A DNA stretch of 9,789 nt, taken from assembly GCA_046597185.1 (NCBI GenBank), contig JBKJLF010000716.1:1-9789 (forward strand). The letters run 5' to 3'. Each line of letters starts with the position of its first letter. Positions within the stretch are counted from its first letter, which is position 1. The position numbers and the translations under genes were made by a program. Positions 1 to 5,310 of the stretch are shown here, one piece after another. The stretch comes from CAMBDR01 sp046597185. GTDB taxonomy: Bacteria > Pseudomonadota > Gammaproteobacteria > Burkholderiales > Burkholderiaceae_D. The notes below the pieces were generated by a model. It was not told the origin of the DNA. It made no database searches and was given only the letters and a program-made list of their open reading frames with translations.

Positions 1-1633
1 CAGCCAATGCACCGCACTGGCAGCGCGAGGTATCAATCACCCATGCCAGGCGGACGCGGTCTGCGGTGGGAGTGGTATCAACCCAAAAGCTTTGCAGGCT
101 ATGTTTGTAAGCGCGCCCTTCCAGCTCGCCCGCCATTTCGCGCAGCTTACCACTCACCAGCCGCGCGCCCTCGGGCAAGCCAAGTTCCACCACCACGCCG
201 CGCGTTTGTTTGCGCTGTTGCGCTTGTTTCGAGCCATAGCTGGGCAGGTAGCCGGTATTTTGCACAACCAGCTCCAACGAAAATAAATTGCCGCCCAAAG
301 CTTGCGTGTTGGCCAAGAGCAGTTCCAGCTTGGGCGAGAGCAGCGCCTGCCAGATAATCCAGTCCGGGAATTTGGCCACTTCTGCTTCCAGCAAGTGCAG
401 TGGTGGGCCGCTGAACATGGCTTGTTTATTCCAACCACCAATTTCAAGTTCGCCCAGTTGCGGGTGATTGAATTTTTTCCAATCGACATAGCCTTGGCCC
501 GGCACTTCACGGTCAGCCCAGGCCAACATTTTCAAGTCATCTTCCACCGGGTGCTCGCGCATCCACTCAATGGCATGGTAATCAACAATCCCGGCTGCGC
601 GCATCGGGCTCCAGATTTCTACTGTCCAGACATACATGCCGAGGCTTTCATAAATCCAGTCGAAGGTGCCGGTGATTTTATCCTTGGGGTTGTAGCGGAA
701 ATCGTGATACGTGCTGATGGCCGGATAACCGGTTAAGCGTTCGCCCTGTTGGCCCTGCAATTGGTAGACCCACAAATCTTCAGTCGGCATATTCTCGTCC
801 GGGTGCGAGGCAAACGGGCGCAGCAGAACGCCGCTCCAGGTATGGAAGGAAGTGGCCCCGGTGATATTTGGATGGTGGGTAATGAAATGGATCAGCGCAC
901 GCACTTCCGGCTCGGAACCGGGGTAAGGGCCGGCACCGAATTGTTCGTGTTCTTGCCGCCAGTTGGCGGGGAAGTTGCGGTTTAAATCCAAACCTTGTTT
1001 GGGCAGATTGTTTTTAACCGCCACGCCATCATAATTATGCACCCGGCCTTCGCTGATGATGCGGTAGTATTGGCCGCCGTATTCGGTGGGGTCACGTTTG
1101 ATCATCAGGCGTGGCTCTTGTGGGTGGCATTTCCACGCGCCGTTGGCATCAAGGATGCGCATGGTCAGAATGCGGCCATCGCCATCGACATCGCCCACAT
1201 CCAGGCCATCAACCGGTTCTTCGTCAAACGGATAGGGCCGGGTTGAAGAGCGCACGATTTTGGGTGGATCTTGCATCGCCCATTCTGCGCCGTCCGGGTT
1301 GATGCGCGGGCAGATGTAGAGTGCGCGGGTGTCCAGCAGGCGGGTGATGTCGTCACGCTGGCCGTATTGGCGGGTCAGGGTATCGAGCAAATACAACACG
1401 GCGGTGCCGCCCGACAATTCGCTGGCGTGGAGATTGGCATCGACCCAGAAGGCGGGTTTGTCGTCTGCTGTGCCCGTGGCATGATTGGTGGCGGCCAGCA
1501 TCCAGATATCGCGCCCTTCATGGCTGTGGCCTATGCTTTGAATCGATAATAAATGCGGAAATTCGGCGACCAATTGGTGCAGGATGGCGGAAAATTCGCT
1601 GTAGCGGTAGAAGCGGTTGAATTGGATGTTCAT
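1..1633 (-). CDS. M14-family zinc carboxypeptidase, 3' end cut by window edge
   Basis: I translated the minus strand from the ATG at 1633 and found 544 codons with no stop up to base 1, so the C-terminus lies outside the window. The frame carries the whole M14 catalytic set: H69-A-S-E72 (HxxE, two zinc ligands), R110-I-N-P-D-G, N218-R219 in a DLNRNFP motif (substrate carboxylate binding), H264 in SFHTW (third zinc ligand) and E339 in WTVEIW (general base). The N-terminus starts directly with the fold (IGHSHEGRDIW) and has no signal peptide, so the enzyme is probably cytoplasmic. Family knowledge says it removes C-terminal residues from peptides; the substrate is unknown. Residues 142-155 form an Asp/Gly loop (DVDGDG) resembling a calcium-binding loop. 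About 200 residues follow E339, an extra C-terminal domain I do not recognise. No ATG occurs in frame between 1633 and about 1680 upstream; the SD is weak. Plus-strand frames over this stretch are shadows. Confidence 0.93.
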   Translation of the reverse strand, partial: MNIQFNRFYRYSEFSAILHQLVAEFPHLLSIQSIGHSHEGRDIWMLAATNHATGTADDKPAFWVDANLHASELSGGTAVLYLLDTLTRQYGQRDDITRLLDTRALYICPRINPDGAEWAMQDPPKIVRSSTRPYPFDEEPVDGLDVGDVDGDGRILTMRILDANGAWKCHPQEPRLMIKRDPTEYGGQYYRIISEGRVHNYDGVAVKNNLPKQGLDLNRNFPANWRQEHEQFGAGPYPGSEPEVRALIHFITHHPNITGATSFHTWSGVLLRPFASHPDENMPTEDLWVYQLQGQQGERLTGYPAISTYHDFRYNPKDKITGTFDWIYESLGMYVWTVEIWSPMRAAGIVDYHAIEWMREHPVEDDLKMLAWADREVPGQGYVDWKKFNHPQLGELEIGGWNKQAMFSGPPLHLLEAEVAKFPDWIIWQALLSPKLELLLANTQALGGNLFSLELVVQNTGYLPSYGSKQAQQRKQTRGVVVELGLPEGARLVSGKLREMAGELEGRAYKHSLQSFWVDTTPTADRVRLAWVIDTSRCQCGALA

Positions 1634-1807
1634 GGATGCGCGCCGATGGGTGTTTGGTAATTGAATGATTGAACAGTGAGCAAGTATGTATTTTGGCACA
1701 GCTTCAATCCAATACAGAGATTTACCCATCAGCCGCACCCGGTCGTTGTTTTATCCCACAGCCGCTTCCAAAATTTTGCGATAATGACGTTTGCTTGCAT
1801 TGTGCAC

Positions 1808-1835
1808 TTGACAAACTAATTTTTGTAGCTACAAT
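1808..1835 (+). promoter_or_regulatory. sigma70-type promoter of the brnTA operon with palindromic operator candidate
   Basis: TTGACA at 1808-1813 is followed after 16 bp by TACAAT at 1830-1835, a near-consensus promoter pointing at the toxin gene. A perfect 12-bp palindrome, TTGTAGCTACAA, lies at 1823-1834 and overlaps the -10 box. BrnA antitoxins are known to repress their own operon through a ribbon-helix-helix domain, so the palindrome is the obvious operator candidate; that assignment is inference. Transcription would start near 1841-1843, at the toxin start codon itself. Confidence 0.75.
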
Positions 1836-1837
1836 TA

Positions 1838-2110
1838 ATGGTGAATATTGAATTTGATCCTCGCAAAGACTATTCCAACATCGCCAAACACGGCGTATCG
1901 TTGGAAATGGCGAGGGAACTCGATTGGGATGCGGCGCTGGTATGGGTGGATGATCGGTTTGACTATGGCGAATGTCGGATGATCGCCCTGGCACCGGGGA
2001 GTCAATTGCTGTACTACGTCGCTTTTATTGATATTGGTGAGATACAGCGCATTATAAGCCTGCGCCGCGCCACGCGAAAAGAAGTGCAATATTATGTCCA
2101 ACACCAGTAA
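1838..2110 (+). CDS. brnT: BrnT family type II toxin (RNase)
   Basis: The 90-residue product is typical of BrnT in size and pattern: N-terminal IEFDPRKDYSNIAKHGVSLEMA, a central acidic stretch with DDRFDYGE and a C-terminal strand-helix region with IISLRRATRKEVQYY. BrnT toxins are RelE-fold ribonucleases that cut RNA and stop translation until neutralised by BrnA; the conserved Arg residues of RRATRKE fit the active region. The gene is first in a toxin-antitoxin operon and overlaps the antitoxin start by 17 bp, the order known for this family. The start is uncertain: ATG at 1838 is immediately followed by GTG at 1841, neither has a Shine-Dalgarno sequence, and the promoter predicts a transcript starting around 1841-1843. 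Leaderless or near-leaderless translation is therefore likely, with the GTG a serious candidate. Confidence 0.9.
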   Translation: MVNIEFDPRKDYSNIAKHGVSLEMARELDWDAALVWVDDRFDYGECRMIALAPGSQLLYYVAFIDIGEIQRIISLRRATRKEVQYYVQHQ

Positions 2111-2432
2111 ACGCCACACTAAACGCCACACTAAACGCCACACTATCCTCATTCCTTCGCCGCAAGAAGATGCCCTGATCACGCAGCAAGCCTTGGCTGA
2201 CCCGGATGCCCAGCCTTTGGGCGATACCGAACTGGCGGCCATGGTGCCGCTGCGCGCCTTGCGCGGCAGGCCAAAATCTGACCATAAAAAACAATTGCTA
2301 TCGATTCGATATAGCCCGGAAGTGATTGCCTGGTTCAAGGGTACGGGCGATGGTTGGCAAGCGCGGATTAATCAGGTGTTGCAGGAGTATGTGGTGCAGC
2401 AGCCGCCAAAGGATAGCGGCGAAGATACATAA
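2094..2432 (+). CDS. brnA: BrnA family antitoxin (RHH repressor)
   Basis: The 112-residue product ends in a recognisable ribbon-helix-helix domain at about residues 65-98: a strand around QLLSIRYS, a first helix around PEVIAWFKG, and a second helix around GWQARINQVLQEYV. This is the BrnA layout, in which the RHH part dimerises on DNA and the rest wraps the toxin. The role is to bind and neutralise BrnT and to repress the operon, with the palindrome at 1823-1834 as likely target. It overlaps brnT by 17 bp, suggesting translational coupling. The N-terminus is odd: residues 5-16 are three copies of KRHT, made by a 12-bp tandem duplication, giving a strongly basic start before the acidic middle. 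The copy number probably expanded recently because the units are identical. Confidence 0.88.
   Translation: MSNTSKRHTKRHTKRHTILIPSPQEDALITQQALADPDAQPLGDTELAAMVPLRALRGRPKSDHKKQLLSIRYSPEVIAWFKGTGDGWQARINQVLQEYVVQQPPKDSGEDT
2108..2143 (+). repeat. three perfect 12-bp tandem copies inside brnA start / brnT stop
   Basis: The unit TAAACGCCACAC occurs three times in a row without mismatch (2108-2119, 2120-2131, 2132-2143). The first copy supplies the TAA stop of brnT; in the brnA frame each copy encodes Lys-Arg-His-Thr. Because 12 is divisible by three, copy changes would lengthen or shorten BrnA without breaking its frame. Confidence 0.95.
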
Positions 2433-2451
2433 ATTGCGCTATGCTGTGGAT

Positions 2452-2478
2452 AAAAATTGGGCCTACAAACCAGAGGCC
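2452..2478 (-). terminator. possible intrinsic terminator of the FTR1 operon
   Basis: On the minus strand a short stem (GGCCT at 2478-2474 pairing with AGGCC at 2464-2460, 9-nt loop) is followed by CAATTTTTAT. The hairpin overlaps the permease stop codon. The stem has only 5 bp, so it may be weak. It sits in the 30-bp gap between the convergent brnA and permease genes. Confidence 0.4.
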
Positions 2479-3290
2479 GGGCGATTGGCGCGATTAGCCC
2501 ATTGCATGCCACTATAGATTACCGCCAGCACCGCCACATACGACACCACTTGCATGCCGGTAGGCCGTGCGGTATACCCCACCAAACCGTGCAATAGCTT
2601 GCCGGTAATCGATTCATCGGTCAGCAAACGCGAAGTGTCCCACAACGGGTCGCCCAAGGTCGGCAACAGATCAGCCTGAATCAGGAAGCGCACCGCATCG
2701 GCAGCCATGCCCGAAGCCAGCAATAACACCAGGGTCGAAGTGACAGCAAAAAACCACTTGACCGGAATCCCCAACAAACCGCGATACAAAGCCAAACCCA
2801 CCGCAACACCACCACCCACACCAATCAAACCGCCCAAGATCATTTCGCCACTCTTGGCTCCGCCATTGGATGCCGCCACGCCATACAAAAACAAGACCGT
2901 CTCCGAGCCTTCACGCAAGACCGCCAGACTAATCACAATCAGCAAGGCCGACAGCGCACTCTTGCCATTGCGCACTGCATCGCCCACGCCACGCAAGGTA
3001 GTCGCCATTTCTTTACCGTGCGAAGCCATCCAGATATTGTGCCAACCCAACATGCCAACCGCCACCGCCAAAATCGACGCGTTGAAAATCTCCTGCCCCA
3101 AACCACTGGCCAGACGCGAAATACTCTCCGCCCCCAACGCCACCAAACCCGAGCCGAACAAACCGAGCACCAAACCCGCCACAATCCAGCGGTAGCGCCC
3201 GGCTATGCCACGCGTGGCCGCACAACCGATGCTGACGATCAGCGAGGCTTCCAATACTTCGCGAAAAACAATGAGTGCCGTAGAAAACAT
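2463..3290 (-). CDS. FTR1 family iron permease (EfeU-like)
   Basis: The 275-residue product is a multi-helix membrane protein with both diagnostic iron-binding motifs of the FTR1/EfeU family: R10-E-V-L-E14 in the first helix and R126-E-G-S-E130 in the fourth (REXXE type). Its length matches the bare permease form, without the extra periplasmic domain found in some homologues. Family knowledge says these proteins carry iron across the inner membrane, often with EfeO and EfeB; neither partner is next to it here. The start is well set: ATG at 3290 has a strong GGTGGAG SD at 3304-3298. Upstream on the same strand are a small His-rich frame ending 4 nt before the ATG and a promoter overlapped by a Fur-box-like palindrome, so iron repression is likely. 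It converges with brnA downstream. The plus-strand frames here are shadows. Confidence 0.93.
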   Translation of the reverse strand: MFSTALIVFREVLEASLIVSIGCAATRGIAGRYRWIVAGLVLGLFGSGLVALGAESISRLASGLGQEIFNASILAVAVGMLGWHNIWMASHGKEMATTLRGVGDAVRNGKSALSALLIVISLAVLREGSETVLFLYGVAASNGGAKSGEMILGGLIGVGGGVAVGLALYRGLLGIPVKWFFAVTSTLVLLLASGMAADAVRFLIQADLLPTLGDPLWDTSRLLTDESITGKLLHGLVGYTARPTGMQVVSYVAVLAVIYSGMQWANRANRPASGL

Positions 3291-3294
3291 ATTT

Positions 3295-3471
3295 TTACTC
3301 CACCATGATGGGGCTTATGAAGCTTTGCGCCGTGCTGGGATGAAACTCGCCAAAAAATTCAGCACGCCATGCTACCAAGCCACGCGCAACATGCGTAACA
3401 TGCGTAACATGCGCAACATGCGCAACATGCGTAACATGCGTAACATGCATAAGGCCAGCCAAGCGCTTCAT
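3295..3471 (-). CDS. small His-Val repeat peptide, leader frame of the iron permease
   Basis: A 58-codon frame runs from ATG at 3471 to TAA at 3297-3295, 4 nt before the FTR1 ATG. It begins MKRLAGLMHV and then repeats His-Val-Thr/Ala (seven His-Val units, residues 9-28), followed by a tail rich in aromatic residues with one more His and the end ISPIMVE. Its last codons contain the SD of the permease, so the two would be translationally coupled. The promoter at 3505-3533 predicts a start near 3498, leaving a leader of about 27 nt. Against it: the SD before ATG 3471 is weak (GAAAGATG), and a 9-bp repeat stays open by chance in several frames on both strands. If real, the regular histidines suggest metal binding or a sensing/leader role in iron uptake; I do not recognise a family. 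Confidence 0.5.
   Translation of the reverse strand: MKRLAGLMHVTHVTHVAHVAHVTHVTHVARGLVAWRAEFFGEFHPSTAQSFISPIMVE
3388..3450. repeat. seven tandem copies of a 9-bp unit (AACATGCGY)
   Basis: Seven head-to-tail units follow one another without gaps: five end in CGT or CGC with identical AACATG cores, and the last ends in CAT. The only variation is at the last two positions. On the minus strand the unit encodes His-Val-Thr/Ala in the small frame before the permease; on the plus strand it would encode Met-Arg-Asn, judged a shadow. Nine is divisible by three, so slippage would change peptide length but not frame. No spacers are present, so it is not a CRISPR array. Confidence 0.97.
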
Positions 3472-3504
3472 GAATCATCTTTCAGTTTGAATTTAACCTG
3501 CCCA

Positions 3505-3533
3505 ATTGTAATGAGATTGAGAATCATTGTCAA
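3505..3533 (-). promoter_or_regulatory. sigma70-type promoter of the FTR1 operon
   Basis: On the minus strand TTGACA (3533-3528) is separated by 17 bp from TACAAT (3510-3505). This is a near-consensus promoter directed at the small His-rich frame and the permease, with a predicted start near 3498. The Fur-like palindrome covers its -35 box and most of the spacer. Confidence 0.8.
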
Positions 3534-3535
3534 TC
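3515..3535. promoter_or_regulatory. Fur box
   Basis: A 21-bp palindrome with a single mismatched pair lies here; its core TGAGAATCATTGTCA (3518-3532) matches the 7-1-7 Fur consensus TGATAATNATTATCA at 12 of 14 fixed positions. It overlaps the -35 box and spacer of the promoter reading toward the iron permease, the right place for repression by Fur with ferrous iron. The link to iron uptake makes the call much more likely than the match alone. Confidence 0.82.
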
Positions 3536-3580
3536 GCAGTTCGGTGAAATCGGCGTAAAGCCGCTGCAAGCAACTTAATT

Positions 3581-3589
3581 TGCTATACT
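3581..3589 (+). promoter_or_regulatory. extended -10 promoter for the PLP decarboxylase
   Basis: TGCTATACT is an extended -10 element (TG-N-TATACT, box at 3584-3589) pointing to the decarboxylase. No good -35 lies at the usual distance. Transcription would begin near 3596, giving a leader of about 128 nt before the ATG at 3725. It is divergent from the iron promoter, with the Fur box about 50 bp upstream. Confidence 0.5.
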
Positions 3590-3653
3590 TGAACCTCGCA
3601 ACGCCTTCAAAATCAAGCTCACACCGCGCTCAATTGAAATTTTCTTGCTGATC

Positions 3654-3698
3654 AGGCCAAGGCATCATTCACAAAAGCAAATGCCTGCTTGGCCTTTT
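3654..3698 (+). terminator. terminator-like hairpin in the decarboxylase leader (attenuator candidate)
   Basis: AGGCCAAGGCAT at 3654-3665 pairs with ATGCC at 3681-3685 and TTGGCCT at 3689-3695, giving 12 bp with a 3-nt bulge (TGC) and a 15-nt loop, followed by TTTT at 3695-3698 and an AT-rich run. It lies between the predicted start near 3596 and the SD AAAGG at 3712-3716. It could attenuate transcription of the decarboxylase, or end a short RNA. The U-run is short, so efficient termination is not assured. Confidence 0.5.
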
Positions 3699-3724
3699 AT
3701 GATTAAATTTTAAAGGTCTCCAAC

Positions 3725-4876
3725 ATGTTTAATGCACAACAGGTAGCAAACGCCTTCAAGCTCGATGAAATGGCGACACCAGCCTACTATATCAGCACCC
3801 AAACCGTCAAAGAAAACTTCCGCAAGGTCAAGCTCATCTGCGATAAACATGATCTTTTACCGTTCTTTTCTTTCAAGGCTTTTCCCACCATTTTGGACAT
3901 GCCGTTTCTCGAATCGGAGCAAGCGAAAATCAATTTTGATGTCGCCAACCATGCTGAATTATCCTACCTGCTGGAGAAGCTGAGTCCGGCTGAATTGTCG
4001 GGTCGCGCTATTTCGATTACCGGCCCCATGATTAACAATCATCTGGCATTTAAAAAAGCGCTTGAATTAATGCGTACCTCGGCTGCTGATTGTTACATCA
4101 ATGTTGAATCGATTCAAATGATTGAAGAACTGGCCCAGGAGATTGCGCAGCAGCCGCAGGTGAAGGTGGGTGTGCGGATTGCGTGGGACGACTTAACGGA
4201 TCAAAAAGTCCCGTCCCGCTTTGGTGCCTCCCTGCCCTCGGCCGACGTATTTGCACACTTGTTAAAGTTGGGCTTAAAGGGGTTTCATTTTCATTCGCCC
4301 AGCACCAAAGACCGGCATTCTTATATCAGGTTGGTAGAGAAATTAAAAGCGACCTATGGCGAATTACTTGGCAAGCTTGAATACATCAATTTTGGTGGCA
4401 GCATTCCGGGTGGGTCGCTGGCTGAGTTGGAAGCCATTTTGATTGCGATGCGGGACATCGCGCCACAGAGCATCAAAATCCAAATTGAACCGGGGGCCTT
4501 ATTTTTTGGTGGCGCGATTTTGTTTGCCAGCCGGGTCTGCGGCACCCAGTTTTTTGCGGAACGGCCAATGCATGTGATTACTTTGGACGCATCCCGTGAA
4601 TGTCATTTGAAGTGGACCAATCCATGTATTGTGCCACCAGAAAATGTCAGTGCCGATGAAGAGCAAGCCCCCACGCTCTTTGGCGGAGCCGCTTGTTTTG
4701 AATTGGATGTTTTTAAAGTGTGCTACTGGCCAAAACAGCATTTACCCAAGGTAGGCGATTTGGTTTTTTTTGAAAGTGTGAGCTGTTATTCGGTTGCCTG
4801 GAACACGTCATTTAATGGCATCAAAACGGCTGAGATCAACTATGTAACATCCGAACCGACGATACAGCCTGAATAG
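3725..4876 (+). CDS. fold-type-III PLP-dependent decarboxylase, divergent
   Basis: The 383-residue product has the alanine-racemase-like barrel pattern of the ornithine/diaminopimelate/carboxynorspermidine decarboxylase superfamily. Visible motifs in order: K51 in FFSFKAFPT (PLP Schiff-base lysine), FDVANHAEL near 71-79, SRFGA at 164-168, HFHS at 188-191, FGGS at 223-226 (usually GGG), E255-P-G-A258 (usually EPGR or EPGE), C324-F-E-L-D328 (the CxxxD of the active site) and FNG at 363-365. The key lysine, Glu255 that would hold the pyridine nitrogen, and the Cys/Asp pair are kept, so activity is plausible; the replaced phosphate-binding Arg and broken Gly triplet resemble the carboxynorspermidine branch more than ODC or LysA, yet match none fully. 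SD AAAGG lies 8 nt before the ATG. The substrate cannot be read from sequence. It faces a double-glycine peptide gene convergently. Confidence 0.85.
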   Translation: MFNAQQVANAFKLDEMATPAYYISTQTVKENFRKVKLICDKHDLLPFFSFKAFPTILDMPFLESEQAKINFDVANHAELSYLLEKLSPAELSGRAISITGPMINNHLAFKKALELMRTSAADCYINVESIQMIEELAQEIAQQPQVKVGVRIAWDDLTDQKVPSRFGASLPSADVFAHLLKLGLKGFHFHSPSTKDRHSYIRLVEKLKATYGELLGKLEYINFGGSIPGGSLAELEAILIAMRDIAPQSIKIQIEPGALFFGGAILFASRVCGTQFFAERPMHVITLDASRECHLKWTNPCIVPPENVSADEEQAPTLFGGAACFELDVFKVCYWPKQHLPKVGDLVFFESVSCYSVAWNTSFNGIKTAEINYVTSEPTIQPE

Positions 4877-4899
4877 TTTTGAATGAGGGAAATTCAGAT

Positions 4900-4931
4900 A
4901 AAAAATGGCGGATGTGATGCACCCGCCATTT
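4900..4931 (-). terminator. intrinsic terminator of the double-glycine peptide gene
   Basis: AAATGGCGG (4903-4911) and CCGCCATTT (4923-4931) form a perfect 9-bp stem with an 11-nt loop. Read on the minus strand it follows the peptide stop by a few bases and is trailed by a T-run (complement of the A-run 4900-4905). On the plus strand the trailing run is poor, but it could still stop read-through from the decarboxylase. Confidence 0.8.
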
Positions 4932-4937
4932 CCAACA

Positions 4938-5117
4938 TTACAGACTGTTGCCAGTAGCAGCTTGATAGCTGGAACGTGTTTTGGACAATTTATGGTTATA
5001 CACACCACCATAAATCATATCCAATTCATCAATCGACATGGTAGTCATTTGACGGCTGTTTTGCTCTTCAGTTGCTGCAACATTCTTGTCTGCATTGTTT
5101 TTTGCATTAAATTCCAT
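4938..5117 (-). CDS. small double-glycine leader peptide (bacteriocin/RiPP-type precursor)
   Basis: I choose ATG at 5117 (59 residues) because GGAG at 5129-5126 stands 8 nt before it; an upstream GTG at 5126 overlaps that SD and is less likely. The N-terminal part is polar and Asn/Glu-rich. Residues 27-38 read MSIDELDMIYGG, matching the double-glycine leader pattern: M/L -12, S -11, E -8, L -7, I -4, GG -2/-1. Cleavage after G38 would release a 21-residue, positively charged C-terminal peptide without cysteine, beginning VYNHKL and rich in Ser, Thr, Tyr and Asn. Such leaders are cut by C39-peptidase exporters; none is in the window. The gene has its own strong promoter (5176-5204) and terminator (4900-4931). 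Function could be bacteriocin, signal peptide or modified natural-product precursor; absence of Cys argues against lanthionine rings. Confidence 0.75.
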   Translation of the reverse strand: MEFNAKNNADKNVAATEEQNSRQMTTMSIDELDMIYGGVYNHKLSKTRSSYQAATGNSL

Positions 5118-5175
5118 ATTTACCACTCCATTTCAGGTTAATTTCGGTTAAGTTGCTTGTGAAAACGACGCCTGA

Positions 5176-5204
5176 AGTATAGCCGCAACATTGCCGCCTG
5201 TCAA
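5176..5204 (-). promoter_or_regulatory. sigma70-type promoter of the double-glycine peptide gene
   Basis: On the minus strand TTGACA (5204-5199) and TATACT (5181-5176) are separated by 17 bp, a nearly perfect promoter. The predicted start near 5169 gives a leader of about 50 nt before the ATG at 5117. It lies downstream of the ssrA terminator, so the peptide gene is its own unit. Confidence 0.82.
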
Positions 5205-5251
5205 TTTTTTTATGTGGTTAGAGCTATTTTTCCTGCTTGATTTTTGCGGAG

Positions 5252-5295
5252 CAAAAACAAAAACCCCCGTTTTCCAAAGGGAATTCGGGGGTTTT
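5252..5295 (-). terminator. intrinsic terminator of ssrA
   Basis: On the minus strand AAAACCCCCG (5295-5286) pairs with CGGGGGTTTT (5269-5260), loop of 16 nt, and is followed by a T-rich tail through 5252. It begins about 16 nt after the CCA end of the tmRNA. Confidence 0.9.
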
Positions 5296-5310
5296 GATAA
5301 AACGGCTTTT

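Noticed and set aside
7..1549. Several plus-strand open frames of 60-140 codons
   Set aside because: They lie opposite a continuous M14 carboxypeptidase frame with all catalytic motifs, and show no family pattern themselves.
1634..1807. A promoter for the carboxypeptidase or a further gene in this 170-bp gap
   Set aside because: AT-rich stretches exist on the minus strand, but no -35/-10 pair with good spacing stood out, and the only frames are shadows.
3388..3450. CRISPR array
   Set aside because: The 9-bp units are contiguous with no spacers.
3205..3558. Plus-strand 117-codon frame with Met-Arg-Asn repeats
   Set aside because: It begins inside the permease gene in antisense, has no SD, and its repeat is only the 9-bp array read on the other strand.
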